Shown: positions 12,770-18,981 of the stretch, piece by piece | Layout of the letters: the number at the start of each line of letters is the position of its first letter | How positions within the stretch are numbered: position 1 is the first letter of the stretch | Source: Prochlorococcus sp. AG-402-I20 | Lineage (GTDB): Bacteria; Cyanobacteriota; Cyanobacteriia; PCC-6307; Cyanobiaceae | Direction: 5' to 3' | DNA: 64,000 nt | Assembly (NCBI GenBank): GCA_003216975.1 | Contig: QCHY01000002.1 | Coordinates: 1 to 64,000 of the forward strand | Notes under the pieces: generated by a model | The model's database searches: none | The model's input: only the letters and a program-made list of their open reading frames with translations | Told to the model about the DNA's origin: nothing | Position numbers and translations under genes: made by a program

Positions 12770-13243
12770 TTAAACTTTCTTGAGCTTTTTAAGAAGCTCT
12801 AGAGCGATATTTTTTTTAATTGGCATGATTGATAGTCTGTTACCTTTACGAACTAGAGTTAGTTCTTCAGGCGTATACGTTTCACATAACTCCTTTAAAG
12901 TAATCATATTTTGAAATTCACAGATATATTTTGTCTTTACACAATCCCAACGAGGGTTATCTTCCTTTGATTTTTTGTCAAAATATTTTGAACTTTTATC
13001 AAACTGAAAAGGGTCGATTAAGTTAGTCTCAATAATTTCCATCAGACCAACTATTCCAGGGGGCTTAGTATTTGAATGATAAAAAAAAGCTTTATCACCA
13101 ATTTCCATTGACCTCATAAAGTTTCTAGCTTGATAATTTCGAATTCCATCCCAGAGAGTTTCTTCTTCCTTTTGTAAATCTTTAATACTGTAAGCATCTG
13201 GCTCGCTTTTCATTAGCCAATAGTTGATTTCTTTTGATGCCAT
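12770..13243 (-). CDS. EVE-domain protein
   Basis: A 157-residue single-domain protein of the PUA-like EVE family. Key segments are INYWLMKSEPDAYSIKDLQK at the start, LWDGIRNYQARNFMRSMEIG in the middle, and AFFYHSNTKPPGIVGLMEI. EVE domains bind modified bases in DNA or RNA in characterised relatives; the target here is unknown. The 5' end of this gene and 109 bp of upstream DNA were duplicated to 15501-15660, where only a 16-codon relic remains. Confidence 0.88.
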   Translation of the reverse strand: MASKEINYWLMKSEPDAYSIKDLQKEEETLWDGIRNYQARNFMRSMEIGDKAFFYHSNTKPPGIVGLMEIIETNLIDPFQFDKSSKYFDKKSKEDNPRWDCVKTKYICEFQNMITLKELCETYTPEELTLVRKGNRLSIMPIKKNIALELLKKLKKV

Positions 13244-13352
13244 GGGATCTCAGCGATATTGCAATGTGTGGATGGTGTGTGGATGGCTTAACATTCTCAC
13301 CCCTATTTCTTTATTCTATTTCAATCAGGTTTCTATTACTAATAACTAACAG
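13193..13352. repeat. Duplicated segment A, copy 1 (EVE 5' end plus upstream)
   Basis: Aligns without net gaps to 15501-15660 at a constant offset of 2308 bp. It includes the first 17 codons of the EVE gene, a perfect tandem 11-mer TGTGTGGATGG at 13265-13275 and 13276-13286, and ends in TAATAACTAACAG. The noncoding half is almost identical between copies. The sequence from here to 13457 contains no convincing gene. Confidence 0.85.
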
Positions 13353-13414
13353 AAAGCAAGTTTCAGAAAAAATGATGATTGCTAATAAGAACCCCCTGTT
13401 GAGAAAACTAGTGC

Positions 13415-13515
13415 GCAAACAGATTTGAGTTTTTAGTATTTTCTATCTATATGATTTTCAAAACCAATCTAGACAACACTCATTGATGGAGTGATGTCTG
13501 GACGGTATGTGTTTA
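13415..13515. repeat. Duplicated segment C, copy 1
   Basis: Imperfectly repeated at 16016-16115 (shared GCAAACAGATTTGA-like start, TTCAAAACC-like middle, AATGGAGTGA and GTACGTGTTT-like end). It is more diverged than segments A and B, so it is either older or under no constraint. It overlaps the 3' part of a doubtful 61-codon frame. Confidence 0.6.
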
Positions 13516-13643
13516 TTTAATGTGTATGAAGCTTTTTTATATCTATTCCTTAGAGCTGTATAAATAGTACTTCCTAATTCTTCTAGCTGATCTAGTGAAA
13601 AAATAATTCTTTTACCATTTCTTGTATGGCAAAAATTTTCCAC
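13458..13643 (-). CDS. Doubtful 61-codon frame overlapping the cynS 3' end
   Basis: The frame starts at ATG 13643, overlaps the last 32 bp of cynS in another frame, and encodes [15 protein letters not shown] followed by a helical stretch with [20 protein letters not shown]. It resembles no family I recognise. The last third is built from duplicated segment C. It could be a short real gene expressed from the cynS transcript, or a chance frame; I lean to chance. Confidence 0.25.
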   Translation of the reverse strand: MENFCHTRNGKRIIFSLDQLEELGSTIYTALRNRYKKASYTLNKHIPSRHHSINECCLDWF

Positions 13644-14055
13644 ACATTGATACTTTTACTCTGTCACCTTTTGGGTCTTCAACCTTATCGACGTTAATTG
13701 TAAAATCAATGGCACTCATGATTCCATCACCAAACTTTTCTTGAATAACGTCTTTCATGGGCATTCCATATACTTGCATGATTTCATAAAATCGATATAT
13801 CAAAGGATCAGTTGGGATGACTGGATCTAGTGATCCTTTCACTGGAGGCGTTGTTAATAATTCTTTTAGTCCTAAATCAAGTCCTAACTTAGTCAATAAT
13901 TTCTCAGCTTCTTCCTCACTTGCAGTTGCTTGACCATAAAAAAGACTTGCAACCCAGACTTCATCAAGTCCCAATAGATTTCCAATTTCCGAAAAGGTTA
14001 AACCTTTTTCTTTTTTTGCTTTTAATAGTAATGGAGTAGCTTCAAAAATTGACAT
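13612..14055 (-). CDS. cynS: Cyanase (cyanate hydratase)
   Basis: Decomposes cyanate with bicarbonate to ammonium and CO2, letting the cell use cyanate as a nitrogen source. At 147 residues it has the usual two-part architecture: an N-terminal helical DNA-binding-like domain ([20 protein letters not shown]) and the catalytic C-terminal domain with the triad R88, E91 ([11 protein letters not shown]) and S114 ([11 protein letters not shown]). All three are intact. No cyanate transporter genes (cynABD) are adjacent. A perfect GTAN8TAC box lies about 130 bp upstream of the start, consistent with NtcA nitrogen control. Confidence 0.95.
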   Translation of the reverse strand: MSIFEATPLLLKAKKEKGLTFSEIGNLLGLDEVWVASLFYGQATASEEEAEKLLTKLGLDLGLKELLTTPPVKGSLDPVIPTDPLIYRFYEIMQVYGMPMKDVIQEKFGDGIMSAIDFTINVDKVEDPKGDRVKVSMCGKFLPYKKW

Positions 14056-14186
14056 AGAGATAAATCTAAGAATGAAAGATAGCCATCTCTCTAAAAGAAA
14101 AGATTCTTTGAGATAAGCAATTAATTAATAAGTCTTAGTCTTAATTCTTTCAGTCATATCAATTACATTATCTAATAATTGATTGT

Positions 14187-14200
14187 GTATATAATCTTAC
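14187..14200 (-). promoter_or_regulatory. Perfect NtcA-type box upstream of cynS
   Basis: On the cynS strand the sequence reads GTAAGATTATATAC, an exact GTA-N8-TAC. NtcA activates nitrogen-assimilation genes from such boxes, commonly centred near -41. A TAGATAAT/TAATGT stretch lies just downstream but the spacing is shorter than the usual 22-23 bases, so the exact promoter is unclear. The position, between the small gene at 14284-14439 and cynS, suits a cynS promoter. Confidence 0.55.
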
Positions 14201-14283
14201 AATGAGTTTTTTATTTTCATGCAATAAAATTAAAAGTAAATAGAAATTATAAGTATTTGATTCGAATTAATTACTTGTTATTT

Positions 14284-14439
14284 TTACAATAAATCATATT
14301 TTGAATCCTCTTTGATCTCGTTCCAAAGGTCTTTTATTGATTGGTTAAATCCATTTGAAGTAAGAAACTTTCTTGCTTGAGCAACTCTTTCTTGAATGAT
14401 TTTTTCTTGTGGAGTCATTTCATTAGCTGAATCAATCAT
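14284..14439 (-). CDS. Small helical protein, 51 residues, unknown
   Basis: ATG at 14439 opens a frame encoding MIDSANEMTPQEKIIQERVA, QARKFLTSNGFNQSI and KDLWNEIKEDSKYDLL. The composition is charged and helical with no membrane segment. It resembles the many short conserved proteins of Prochlorococcus but I cannot name a family. It lies upstream of cynS on the same strand but is separated from it by the NtcA-type box, so it is probably transcribed independently. Confidence 0.5.
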   Translation of the reverse strand: MIDSANEMTPQEKIIQERVAQARKFLTSNGFNQSIKDLWNEIKEDSKYDLL

Positions 14440-14493
14440 GTGTTTGGAGCATATAGATTAATCTTGAATTTTCTTAAAGTATTTGAGAAGTGA

Positions 14494-14510
14494 TAGTCGC
14501 TACAATATAA
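14494..14510 (+). promoter_or_regulatory. TAGTCGCT-N4-TATAA promoter-like motif, copy 1
   Basis: TAGTCGCT, four bases, TATAA. The same motif with identical spacing occurs at 31324-31340. Both lie roughly 150-160 bp before a start codon on the same strand (14661 and 31499). TATAA would be the -10 element; no good -35 is visible. The first copy of the 62-residue gene is the likely target here. Confidence 0.35.
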
Positions 14511-14566
14511 GTTCTACTAATAACTAACAGATCGCAACTGACAGAATATCTCAAAATTAAAGCTTA

Positions 14567-14672
14567 GAAAAACTGATCTTCCACATATTCTTTTGGAAAA
14601 GCTCGCTCTGAACGTCATTATCTGATTGTTGGCTCATCATCTATAAAACAGCCAAGAACTATGACTTCTAAA
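14567..14672 (+). repeat. Duplicated segment B leader, copy 1 (106 nt identical to 15700-15805)
   Basis: Covers 94 nt upstream of the ATG at 14661 and the first four codons. Every base is identical to 15700-15805. The frame of the downstream gene stays open through it back to a TGA at 14573-14575, with no ATG, GTG or TTG codon. See the findings for why this is odd. Confidence 0.85.
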
Positions 14673-14849
14673 TCCTCTCGGAGTGTTCTTTCAATGAGGG
14701 AATACAAAGCAGTTCTTGCAGAAGCTTCTTGTATTGAGAAGCCTTATTCAGAGACAGGTCACTTATATCAAGAGAATAGACTTCTTCCTAGACCTGTATG
14801 GTTTAAAGGAAGTAGGGATAGAGGTTTGAGAGGAAATCTAGCAGCATAA
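14661..14849 (+). CDS. 62-residue unknown protein, paralogue 1
   Basis: Begins MTSKSSRSVLSMREYKAVLA, then EASCIEKPYSETGHLYQENR, LLPRPVWFKGSRDRGL and a short tail ending in NLAA. It is basic, soluble, with a conserved central block (PYSETGHLYQE, LLPRPVWFKG). A second copy at 15794-15982 differs at about a dozen residues, and the retained reading frame plus mostly conservative or silent differences argue that both are translated. I do not recognise the family. No Shine-Dalgarno sequence is apparent before the ATG. Confidence 0.65.
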   Translation: MTSKSSRSVLSMREYKAVLAEASCIEKPYSETGHLYQENRLLPRPVWFKGSRDRGLRGNLAA

Positions 14850-14982
14850 AACTAGTTTTTTAGATCCTAAATACCTAAAAAATGTCAACCAAAGATCCTC
14901 TTAAAAGAAAGGAATTAGTGTCATATACAAACAAGGAAATTAACTAGTTGCCATAATGTACTCATACAATAATTACTAATTC

Positions 14983-15195
14983 ATGGGTGATAAGTGCCAA
15001 GCAACTTGGAAGCCAACTGAGGAGCAAGTGGATAAAATAATTCTTCCAGCTATGCAGGGAATAGCTCAACAATGCGCTTCCCATATTAATGAGCTTCAAT
15101 GCCCTCCAGAGTTTATAGCTTTAATGCTTAGAGATATTGCCGATGCATTCGAAAACCCATCATCCGAAGGTGAAAGTGATTGTGAGTGCTGTTGA
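14983..15195 (+). CDS. 70-residue unknown protein with Cys-rich tail
   Basis: Encodes MGDKCQATWKPTEEQVDKII, followed by a helix-rich middle containing QQCASHINELQCPPEFIALM and a C-terminus ending SDCECC. Six cysteines in 70 residues suggest metal binding or disulfide/thiol chemistry. It lies between the two duplicated 62-residue genes, just upstream of the riboswitch-like leader. No family recognised; existence as a gene is likely from its codon pattern and ATG start. Confidence 0.6.
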   Translation: MGDKCQATWKPTEEQVDKIILPAMQGIAQQCASHINELQCPPEFIALMLRDIADAFENPSSEGESDCECC

Positions 15196-15218
15196 TGCAT
15201 CGTCCCAATCCCCTGCTC

Positions 15219-15247
15219 TTGACATTCTTAGGTATAAATACTATAAA
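15219..15247 (+). promoter_or_regulatory. Consensus sigma-70 promoter for leader/micropeptide unit 1
   Basis: TTGACA (15219-15224), 17-bp spacer, TATAAA (15242-15247). The flanking sequence ATTCTTAGGTATAAATACTA is shared with the second unit near 24051-24072, so promoter and leader were duplicated together. Confidence 0.65.
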
Positions 15248-15253
15248 TAAAGA

Positions 15254-15349
15254 GTAGCCATGGCTACCTAATCGTCCGATCTGCTACTTGTAGACCGCAG
15301 TTCGACTCAAGCCATAGGACGGGGACTTGAGCGTTTGAAGGGAGACTGC
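15254..15349 (+). ncRNA. Structured leader resembling the 'downstream-peptide' glutamine riboswitch, copy 1
   Basis: The leader has a 5' palindromic hairpin (GTAGCCATGGCTAC, 15254-15267), then a domain closed by GCAGT (15297-15301) with ACTGC (15345-15349). An inner stem pairs CTCAAG (15306-15311) with CTTGAG (15326-15331). The single-stranded blocks AGTTCGACTC, GGACGGGGAC and GAAGGGAG occupy the positions of GUUC, GGACGG and GAAGG in glutamine aptamers (glnA and downstream-peptide motifs). It ends six bases before the ATG of a 33-codon gene, the arrangement that gave the class its name. A second copy at 24080-24177 keeps the stems, in part with compensating changes. Assigned from memory of the motif, not by a model search. 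Confidence 0.6.
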
Positions 15350-15355
15350 ATCATC

Positions 15356-15457
15356 ATGGTAAATATGTTTTTTAATGGAAAAGCTTTTGTTTATTGCACT
15401 CATGTAGAAAAGGCATCAATAACTCTTACTTATAGAGGTTTGAAATATTTAAGATAA
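15356..15457 (+). CDS. 33-residue DUF4278-like micropeptide 1
   Basis: The product is MVNMFFNGKAFVYC plus a linker THVEKA and the C-terminal block SITLTYRGLKYLR. The TYRG core is the hallmark of DUF4278, a short cyanobacterial domain also found in the PII-interacting regulator PirA of Synechocystis. The paralogue at 24181-24282 has exactly the same length and matches at MVNM-FNG, VYC and TYRGL-Y-R. It is immediately downstream of the riboswitch-like leader, so its synthesis is probably tied to glutamine level. The link to PII signalling is inference from family membership. Confidence 0.72.
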   Translation: MVNMFFNGKAFVYCTHVEKASITLTYRGLKYLR

Positions 15458-15500
15458 TCAGTTGGCTAGATTAATTAAATAGCTTCCTATTTTTAATCCT

Positions 15501-15551
15501 TTAATCTGGCTCATGCTTCATTAGCCAGTAGTTAATCTCTTTTGGTGCCAT
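15501..15551 (-). pseudogene. Relic of the EVE-domain gene (first 16 codons)
   Basis: Reading leftward from ATG 15551: MAPKEINYWLMKHEPD then TAA. The intact gene at 12770-13243 begins MASKEINYWLMKSEPD. Two substitutions and an in-frame stop at codon 17, after which similarity ends. It is part of duplicated segment A. Confidence 0.85.
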
Positions 15552-15660
15552 GGTTTCTTAGCGATATTGCAGTGTGTGGATGGTGTGTGGATGGCTTAAC
15601 ATTCTCACCCCTATTTCTTTATTCTATTTTAATCAGGTTTCTATTACTAATAACTAACAG
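15501..15660. repeat. Duplicated segment A, copy 2
   Basis: Counterpart of 13193-13352 at a constant offset of 2308 bp, with the same tandem 11-mer (15573-15583, 15584-15594). It runs straight into segment B copy 2 through the shared TAATAACTAACAG. The 336 bp between the micropeptide gene and the second 62-residue gene hold only this segment and the B leader. Confidence 0.85.
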
Positions 15661-15699
15661 ATCGCAACTGACAGTAAATCTCAAAATCTAAGCATCGAA

Positions 15700-15805
15700 G
15701 AAAAACTGATCTTCCACATATTCTTTTGGAAAAGCTCGCTCTGAACGTCATTATCTGATTGTTGGCTCATCATCTATAAAACAGCCAAGAACTATGACTT
15801 CTAAA
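15700..15805 (+). repeat. Duplicated segment B leader, copy 2
   Basis: Identical over 106 nt to 14567-14672; the ATG of the downstream gene is at 15794. Further upstream (15651-15699) similarity continues but with mismatches and small indels. Confidence 0.85.
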
Positions 15806-15982
15806 CCTTCTCGAAGTGTTCTTTCAATGGAAGAATATAAGGCAGTTCTTGCAGAAGCTTCAACCCTTAAGAAGCCCTATTCAGAGACAGGTCACTTATA
15901 CCAAGAGAGTAGACTTCTTCCCAGACCTGTATGGTTTAAGGGGAGTCGAAATAGAGGGTTAAGAGAAGATATCGCAGCATAA
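15794..15982 (+). CDS. 62-residue unknown protein, paralogue 2
   Basis: Begins MTSKPSRSVLSMEEYKAVLA, then EASTLKKPYSETGHLYQESR, LLPRPVWFKGSRNRGL and a tail ending in DIAA. It has the same length as paralogue 1 with no indels. Differences are concentrated at the SMREY/SMEEY site, the CIEK/TLKK patch and the tail, while the PYSETGHLYQ and LLPRPVWFKG blocks are unchanged. Family unknown. Confidence 0.65.
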   Translation: MTSKPSRSVLSMEEYKAVLAEASTLKKPYSETGHLYQESRLLPRPVWFKGSRNRGLREDIAA

Positions 15983-16015
15983 AACTAAGATTGTTGTATT
16001 CATAGATCTGTTGAG

Positions 16016-16115
16016 GCAACAGATTTGAATTATTTGCATTTTTTCTATCCACACAATATTCAAACCCGATCCACACATCGCCCAGTAATGGAGTGACTTT
16101 AAGGTGGTACGTGTT
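16016..16115. repeat. Duplicated segment C, copy 2
   Basis: Diverged counterpart of 13415-13515. Unlike copy 1 it has two ATCCACA sites (cores at 16048-16053 and 16070-16075). The remaining sequence up to the aap operon at 16272 shows no gene. Confidence 0.6.
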
Positions 16116-16271
16116 TCTGTATAGAGTATCATCTTCCCATATGTCTACTTCATTGAGGGTGTGCGGGGATATCTATGTCCTACCTATTAACAGCTGAATT
16201 TCATTAATGACCTCCACTTGTTCTCTTATGCTTTTTTGCCCTTGCTTTCTTTTATTATGAATTGGGTTTTG

Positions 16272-17018
16272 CTAATGATTATCAAGTTGATTTAGGAATT
16301 TTCTACTTCTCTCATGCCTAGCATTAGAAAAGAAAATACTTGGAGGAGATGTTTCTATGACTTTACCTGAATCCATGAATAAAACTTGATCGCTTACGTC
16401 TTTAGCAAAACCTATTTCATGTGTTACGACAACCATTGTCATTCCTTGCTCAGCAAGTCTTCTCATCGCATCGAGTACTTCGTTGATTCTCTCTGGGTCT
16501 AGAGCGCTAGTGGGCTCATCGAATAAAAGTAATTCAGGTTTTAAGGCTAAGGCTCTAGCTATGGCTACTCGTTGCTGTTCTCCTCCACTAAGTTGACTTG
16601 GGTATTTCTTTGCATGTGAATCTATTCCCATTTGACTCAAGAGAAACATGCCATATTCTTCCGCTTCAATTTGACGACGTTTTTGCACATGAACTGGAGC
16701 GAGGGTGATATTTTCAAGGATTGATAGATGAGGGAATAAATTGAATTGTTGAAATACCATCCCTACTCTTCTTCTTATTTTTTGGATTTTCCGTTCATCA
16801 GGAGTAGAATTAACTTTTATTCCTAAAATACTTAGTTCTCCTCTATCAAAAGTTTCAAGACCATTAAAAGTCCGAATTAGAGTACTTTTCCCTGATCCTG
16901 AGGGCCCCATGACTACTAGGACTTTCCCTTGATTAACTGTTAGGGAAACATTATCAAGAGCTCGTAATCCTTTTGTGTATGACTTAGTGAGATTCTTTGC
17001 AATAACAATAGGTTCCAT
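16272..17018 (-). CDS. aapP: Amino-acid ABC transporter ATPase (AapP/GlnQ type)
   Basis: ATP-binding subunit, 248 residues, of a polar-amino-acid importer. Walker A GPSGSGKST (about residues 38-46), Q-loop VFQQFNLFPHLS, signature LSGGEQQRVAIARAL, Walker B LLLFDEPTSALDPE and the switch histidine VVTHEIGFA are all intact. It is the last gene of a four-gene operon with short gaps (6 bp to the permease upstream). Confidence 0.93.
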   Translation of the reverse strand: MEPIVIAKNLTKSYTKGLRALDNVSLTVNQGKVLVVMGPSGSGKSTLIRTFNGLETFDRGELSILGIKVNSTPDERKIQKIRRRVGMVFQQFNLFPHLSILENITLAPVHVQKRRQIEAEEYGMFLLSQMGIDSHAKKYPSQLSGGEQQRVAIARALALKPELLLFDEPTSALDPERINEVLDAMRRLAEQGMTMVVVTHEIGFAKDVSDQVLFMDSGKVIETSPPSIFFSNARHERSRKFLNQLDNH

Positions 17019-17024
17019 GAATTA

Positions 17025-18059
17025 TCAGAAATTAGCTTGATTAATGGTCATTTTTTGTTCAAGATTTCTTGCTAGAACAGCCATTATTGTACAAACCATC
17101 CAATAGACGCTTGCTAGCCAAACATAAACTTCAATATATTGACCAATGAATTCTGGATTAGCCAGGATACTTCTGCCTATACCTAGTAACTCCACTAATC
17201 CTAAAATAGCCATCAAAGATGTATTTTGAAAAAGGCCAATAGATTGATTAGTGAGAGCAGGTAAGGCAATACGAATAGCTTGAGGAATTAATATGAATTG
17301 AATGATTTGGTATTGATTAAGGCCAAGACTATTTGCGGCCTCTATTTGAGTGTTCGGGATTGACTGTAGTCCGCCACGAATATCTTCCGCAATATAGGCA
17401 GAGACAAATAGAGAAAAAGCAAAGATAGCTCTCCAAACACGATCAATTTCAATTCCAACTGGAAGAAATAAAGGTATTAGTAGTTGACCAAAGAAAAGTA
17501 CTGCAATAAGAGGAATTGATCTCATGACATCTATATAGATTGAGCTTAGTTTCTCAACGAATGGTAATGAACTCTGTCGACATAGAGCCAACACTATTCC
17601 AAAAGGTAATGATAAGAATGAACTACAAATAGTTAATAGTATAGTTAGAGTTAAGCCACCCAAATGTCTACTCATTATGGGTGATAAGCCAATTCCACCA
17701 TAAAGTAAATATAGACCTATGGGTATTGTACCTACCCATACTTTTAGTAGATTTTTACGTAGCCATTTCCACTCAGGGCCGCAAAGAGTCAAGATACTAA
17801 GTAAAAGAAGACTAATAATCCAAGTAGCAGGTCTCCATTGTTCATTAGGTGGAAAACTACCAAATGCATATAAAGGAAGATTCGTTGTTACTACTTTCCA
17901 ATCAGCCTTAAATATGAGCCATTCAAAAGTATTAAAACAAGCTTTACTAATAAATAAAATAATGAGTAAACTAATAATAGTATTGAATAAATTTGAAAAT
18001 AAAGTTTTCTTTAAGTTTTTCAAGGAAAATATTATTGAACTTATATTAATTTTGAACAT
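17025..18059 (-). CDS. aapM: Amino-acid ABC transporter permease (AapM type)
   Basis: A 344-residue integral membrane protein, HisM/GlnP family. After an N-terminal extension with extra membrane segments it contains the ABC-permease core, with the EAA-like loop ANSLGLNQYQIIQFILIPQA that contacts the ATPase. The long N-terminal extension is typical of AapM/BztC rather than of the simpler GlnP. It is 4 bp from aapQ upstream and 6 bp from aapP downstream. Confidence 0.9.
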   Translation of the reverse strand: MFKINISSIIFSLKNLKKTLFSNLFNTIISLLIILFISKACFNTFEWLIFKADWKVVTTNLPLYAFGSFPPNEQWRPATWIISLLLLSILTLCGPEWKWLRKNLLKVWVGTIPIGLYLLYGGIGLSPIMSRHLGGLTLTILLTICSSFLSLPFGIVLALCRQSSLPFVEKLSSIYIDVMRSIPLIAVLFFGQLLIPLFLPVGIEIDRVWRAIFAFSLFVSAYIAEDIRGGLQSIPNTQIEAANSLGLNQYQIIQFILIPQAIRIALPALTNQSIGLFQNTSLMAILGLVELLGIGRSILANPEFIGQYIEVYVWLASVYWMVCTIMAVLARNLEQKMTINQANF

Positions 18060-18063
18060 GAAT

Positions 18064-18975
18064 TTATGTATGTTTTTGTGAGTTTAAAATCAATCTATTA
18101 ATGATTTCCATTGTATTAGTTATCAATAGATTTAATAGCAAAAAACTAAAAAGTAATATAATAAAACACTCGATAGCTCTACCTGTCTGATTTATAATAG
18201 TATCATTAATTGCGTAAATATCTGAATATCCAACTGCTATTGCCAAGGTACTATTTTTAGCAAGGTTAAGATATTGACTTGTTAACCCTGGAATAATCGC
18301 TGGTAATGCCTGTGGAAGTATTATACGGATAAGTCCTTTTCTTTCAGAAAGTCCTAAGCTCCTAAATGCTTCCCATTGCCCTCGGGAAACAGAGATAATG
18401 CCTCCTCGGATTACCTCTGCTATATAAGCACTCGTGAATATACTAAGGCCAAGTGATAATGCTAGAAACTCCGAGGAAAAAAATAATCCTGAAAAATCTA
18501 TTCCTTGATTTGTAATGTTAAATATATTTTTTATATGGATAAACATATTGTCTTTTAAACCTAAGAACCCAACAAAATACCAAAACATAAGTTGAAGTAA
18601 AAGAGGAGTTTGTCTGATTATGGTTATATAAGCAGCCGAAATTAGACCTAGTAATGAGTTTTTACCGGTTCTTGCAAAAGCTATTATTGTTCCCAAAAAA
18701 GTAGCTAATATTAACGATGACACAATAACTTTAAGACTGTTGAGCCAACCTATAAATAATGCCCAAGCATAACTATCTGAGGAGGTATAAGGTAAGGGGT
18801 GTTCCGCTAAAGCAAAACTTGCAGGCTTGAAAAGCCAGCTAAAATTAAAACCAAGACCTGTTCTTATTAGATTTACTGTTAAATTATTAATTAGGATCCC
18901 AATCAAACAAAATAATATAATACATATTCCAAATTGCAAAAATATTTTTTGATTTATTTTCATTCCCGTAATCAA
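18064..18975 (-). CDS. aapQ: Amino-acid ABC transporter permease (AapQ type)
   Basis: Second membrane subunit, 303 residues. A hydrophobic start (residues about 8-32), a large periplasmic loop, then the permease domain beginning SLKVIVSSLILATFLGTII and the coupling loop EAFRSLGLSERKGLIRIILP. AapQ and AapM form the heteromeric channel of the general L-amino-acid permease family (Nat N-II/Bgt systems in cyanobacteria). Uptake of amino acids is a known trait of Prochlorococcus. Confidence 0.9.
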   Translation of the reverse strand: MITGMKINQKIFLQFGICIILFCLIGILINNLTVNLIRTGLGFNFSWLFKPASFALAEHPLPYTSSDSYAWALFIGWLNSLKVIVSSLILATFLGTIIAFARTGKNSLLGLISAAYITIIRQTPLLLQLMFWYFVGFLGLKDNMFIHIKNIFNITNQGIDFSGLFFSSEFLALSLGLSIFTSAYIAEVIRGGIISVSRGQWEAFRSLGLSERKGLIRIILPQALPAIIPGLTSQYLNLAKNSTLAIAVGYSDIYAINDTIINQTGRAIECFIILLFSFLLLNLLITNTMEIINRLILNSQKHT

Positions 18976-18981
18976 TTATTT

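Noticed and set aside
13234-13428. 64-codon + strand frame overlapping the EVE start
   Set aside because: Mostly runs through duplicated noncoding DNA, overlaps the antisense EVE start, and the copy at 15542 does not keep the frame meaningful.
14882-14947. 21-codon frame MSTKDPLKRKELVSYTNKEI
   Set aside because: Too short, no homologue recognised, no paralogue in the duplicated copy.
12256-16115. Chromosomal replication origin
   Set aside because: DnaA-box-like sites cluster here, but dnaN and dnaA are absent and no AT-rich unwinding element with ordered boxes is seen; in these organisms the origin lies near dnaN.
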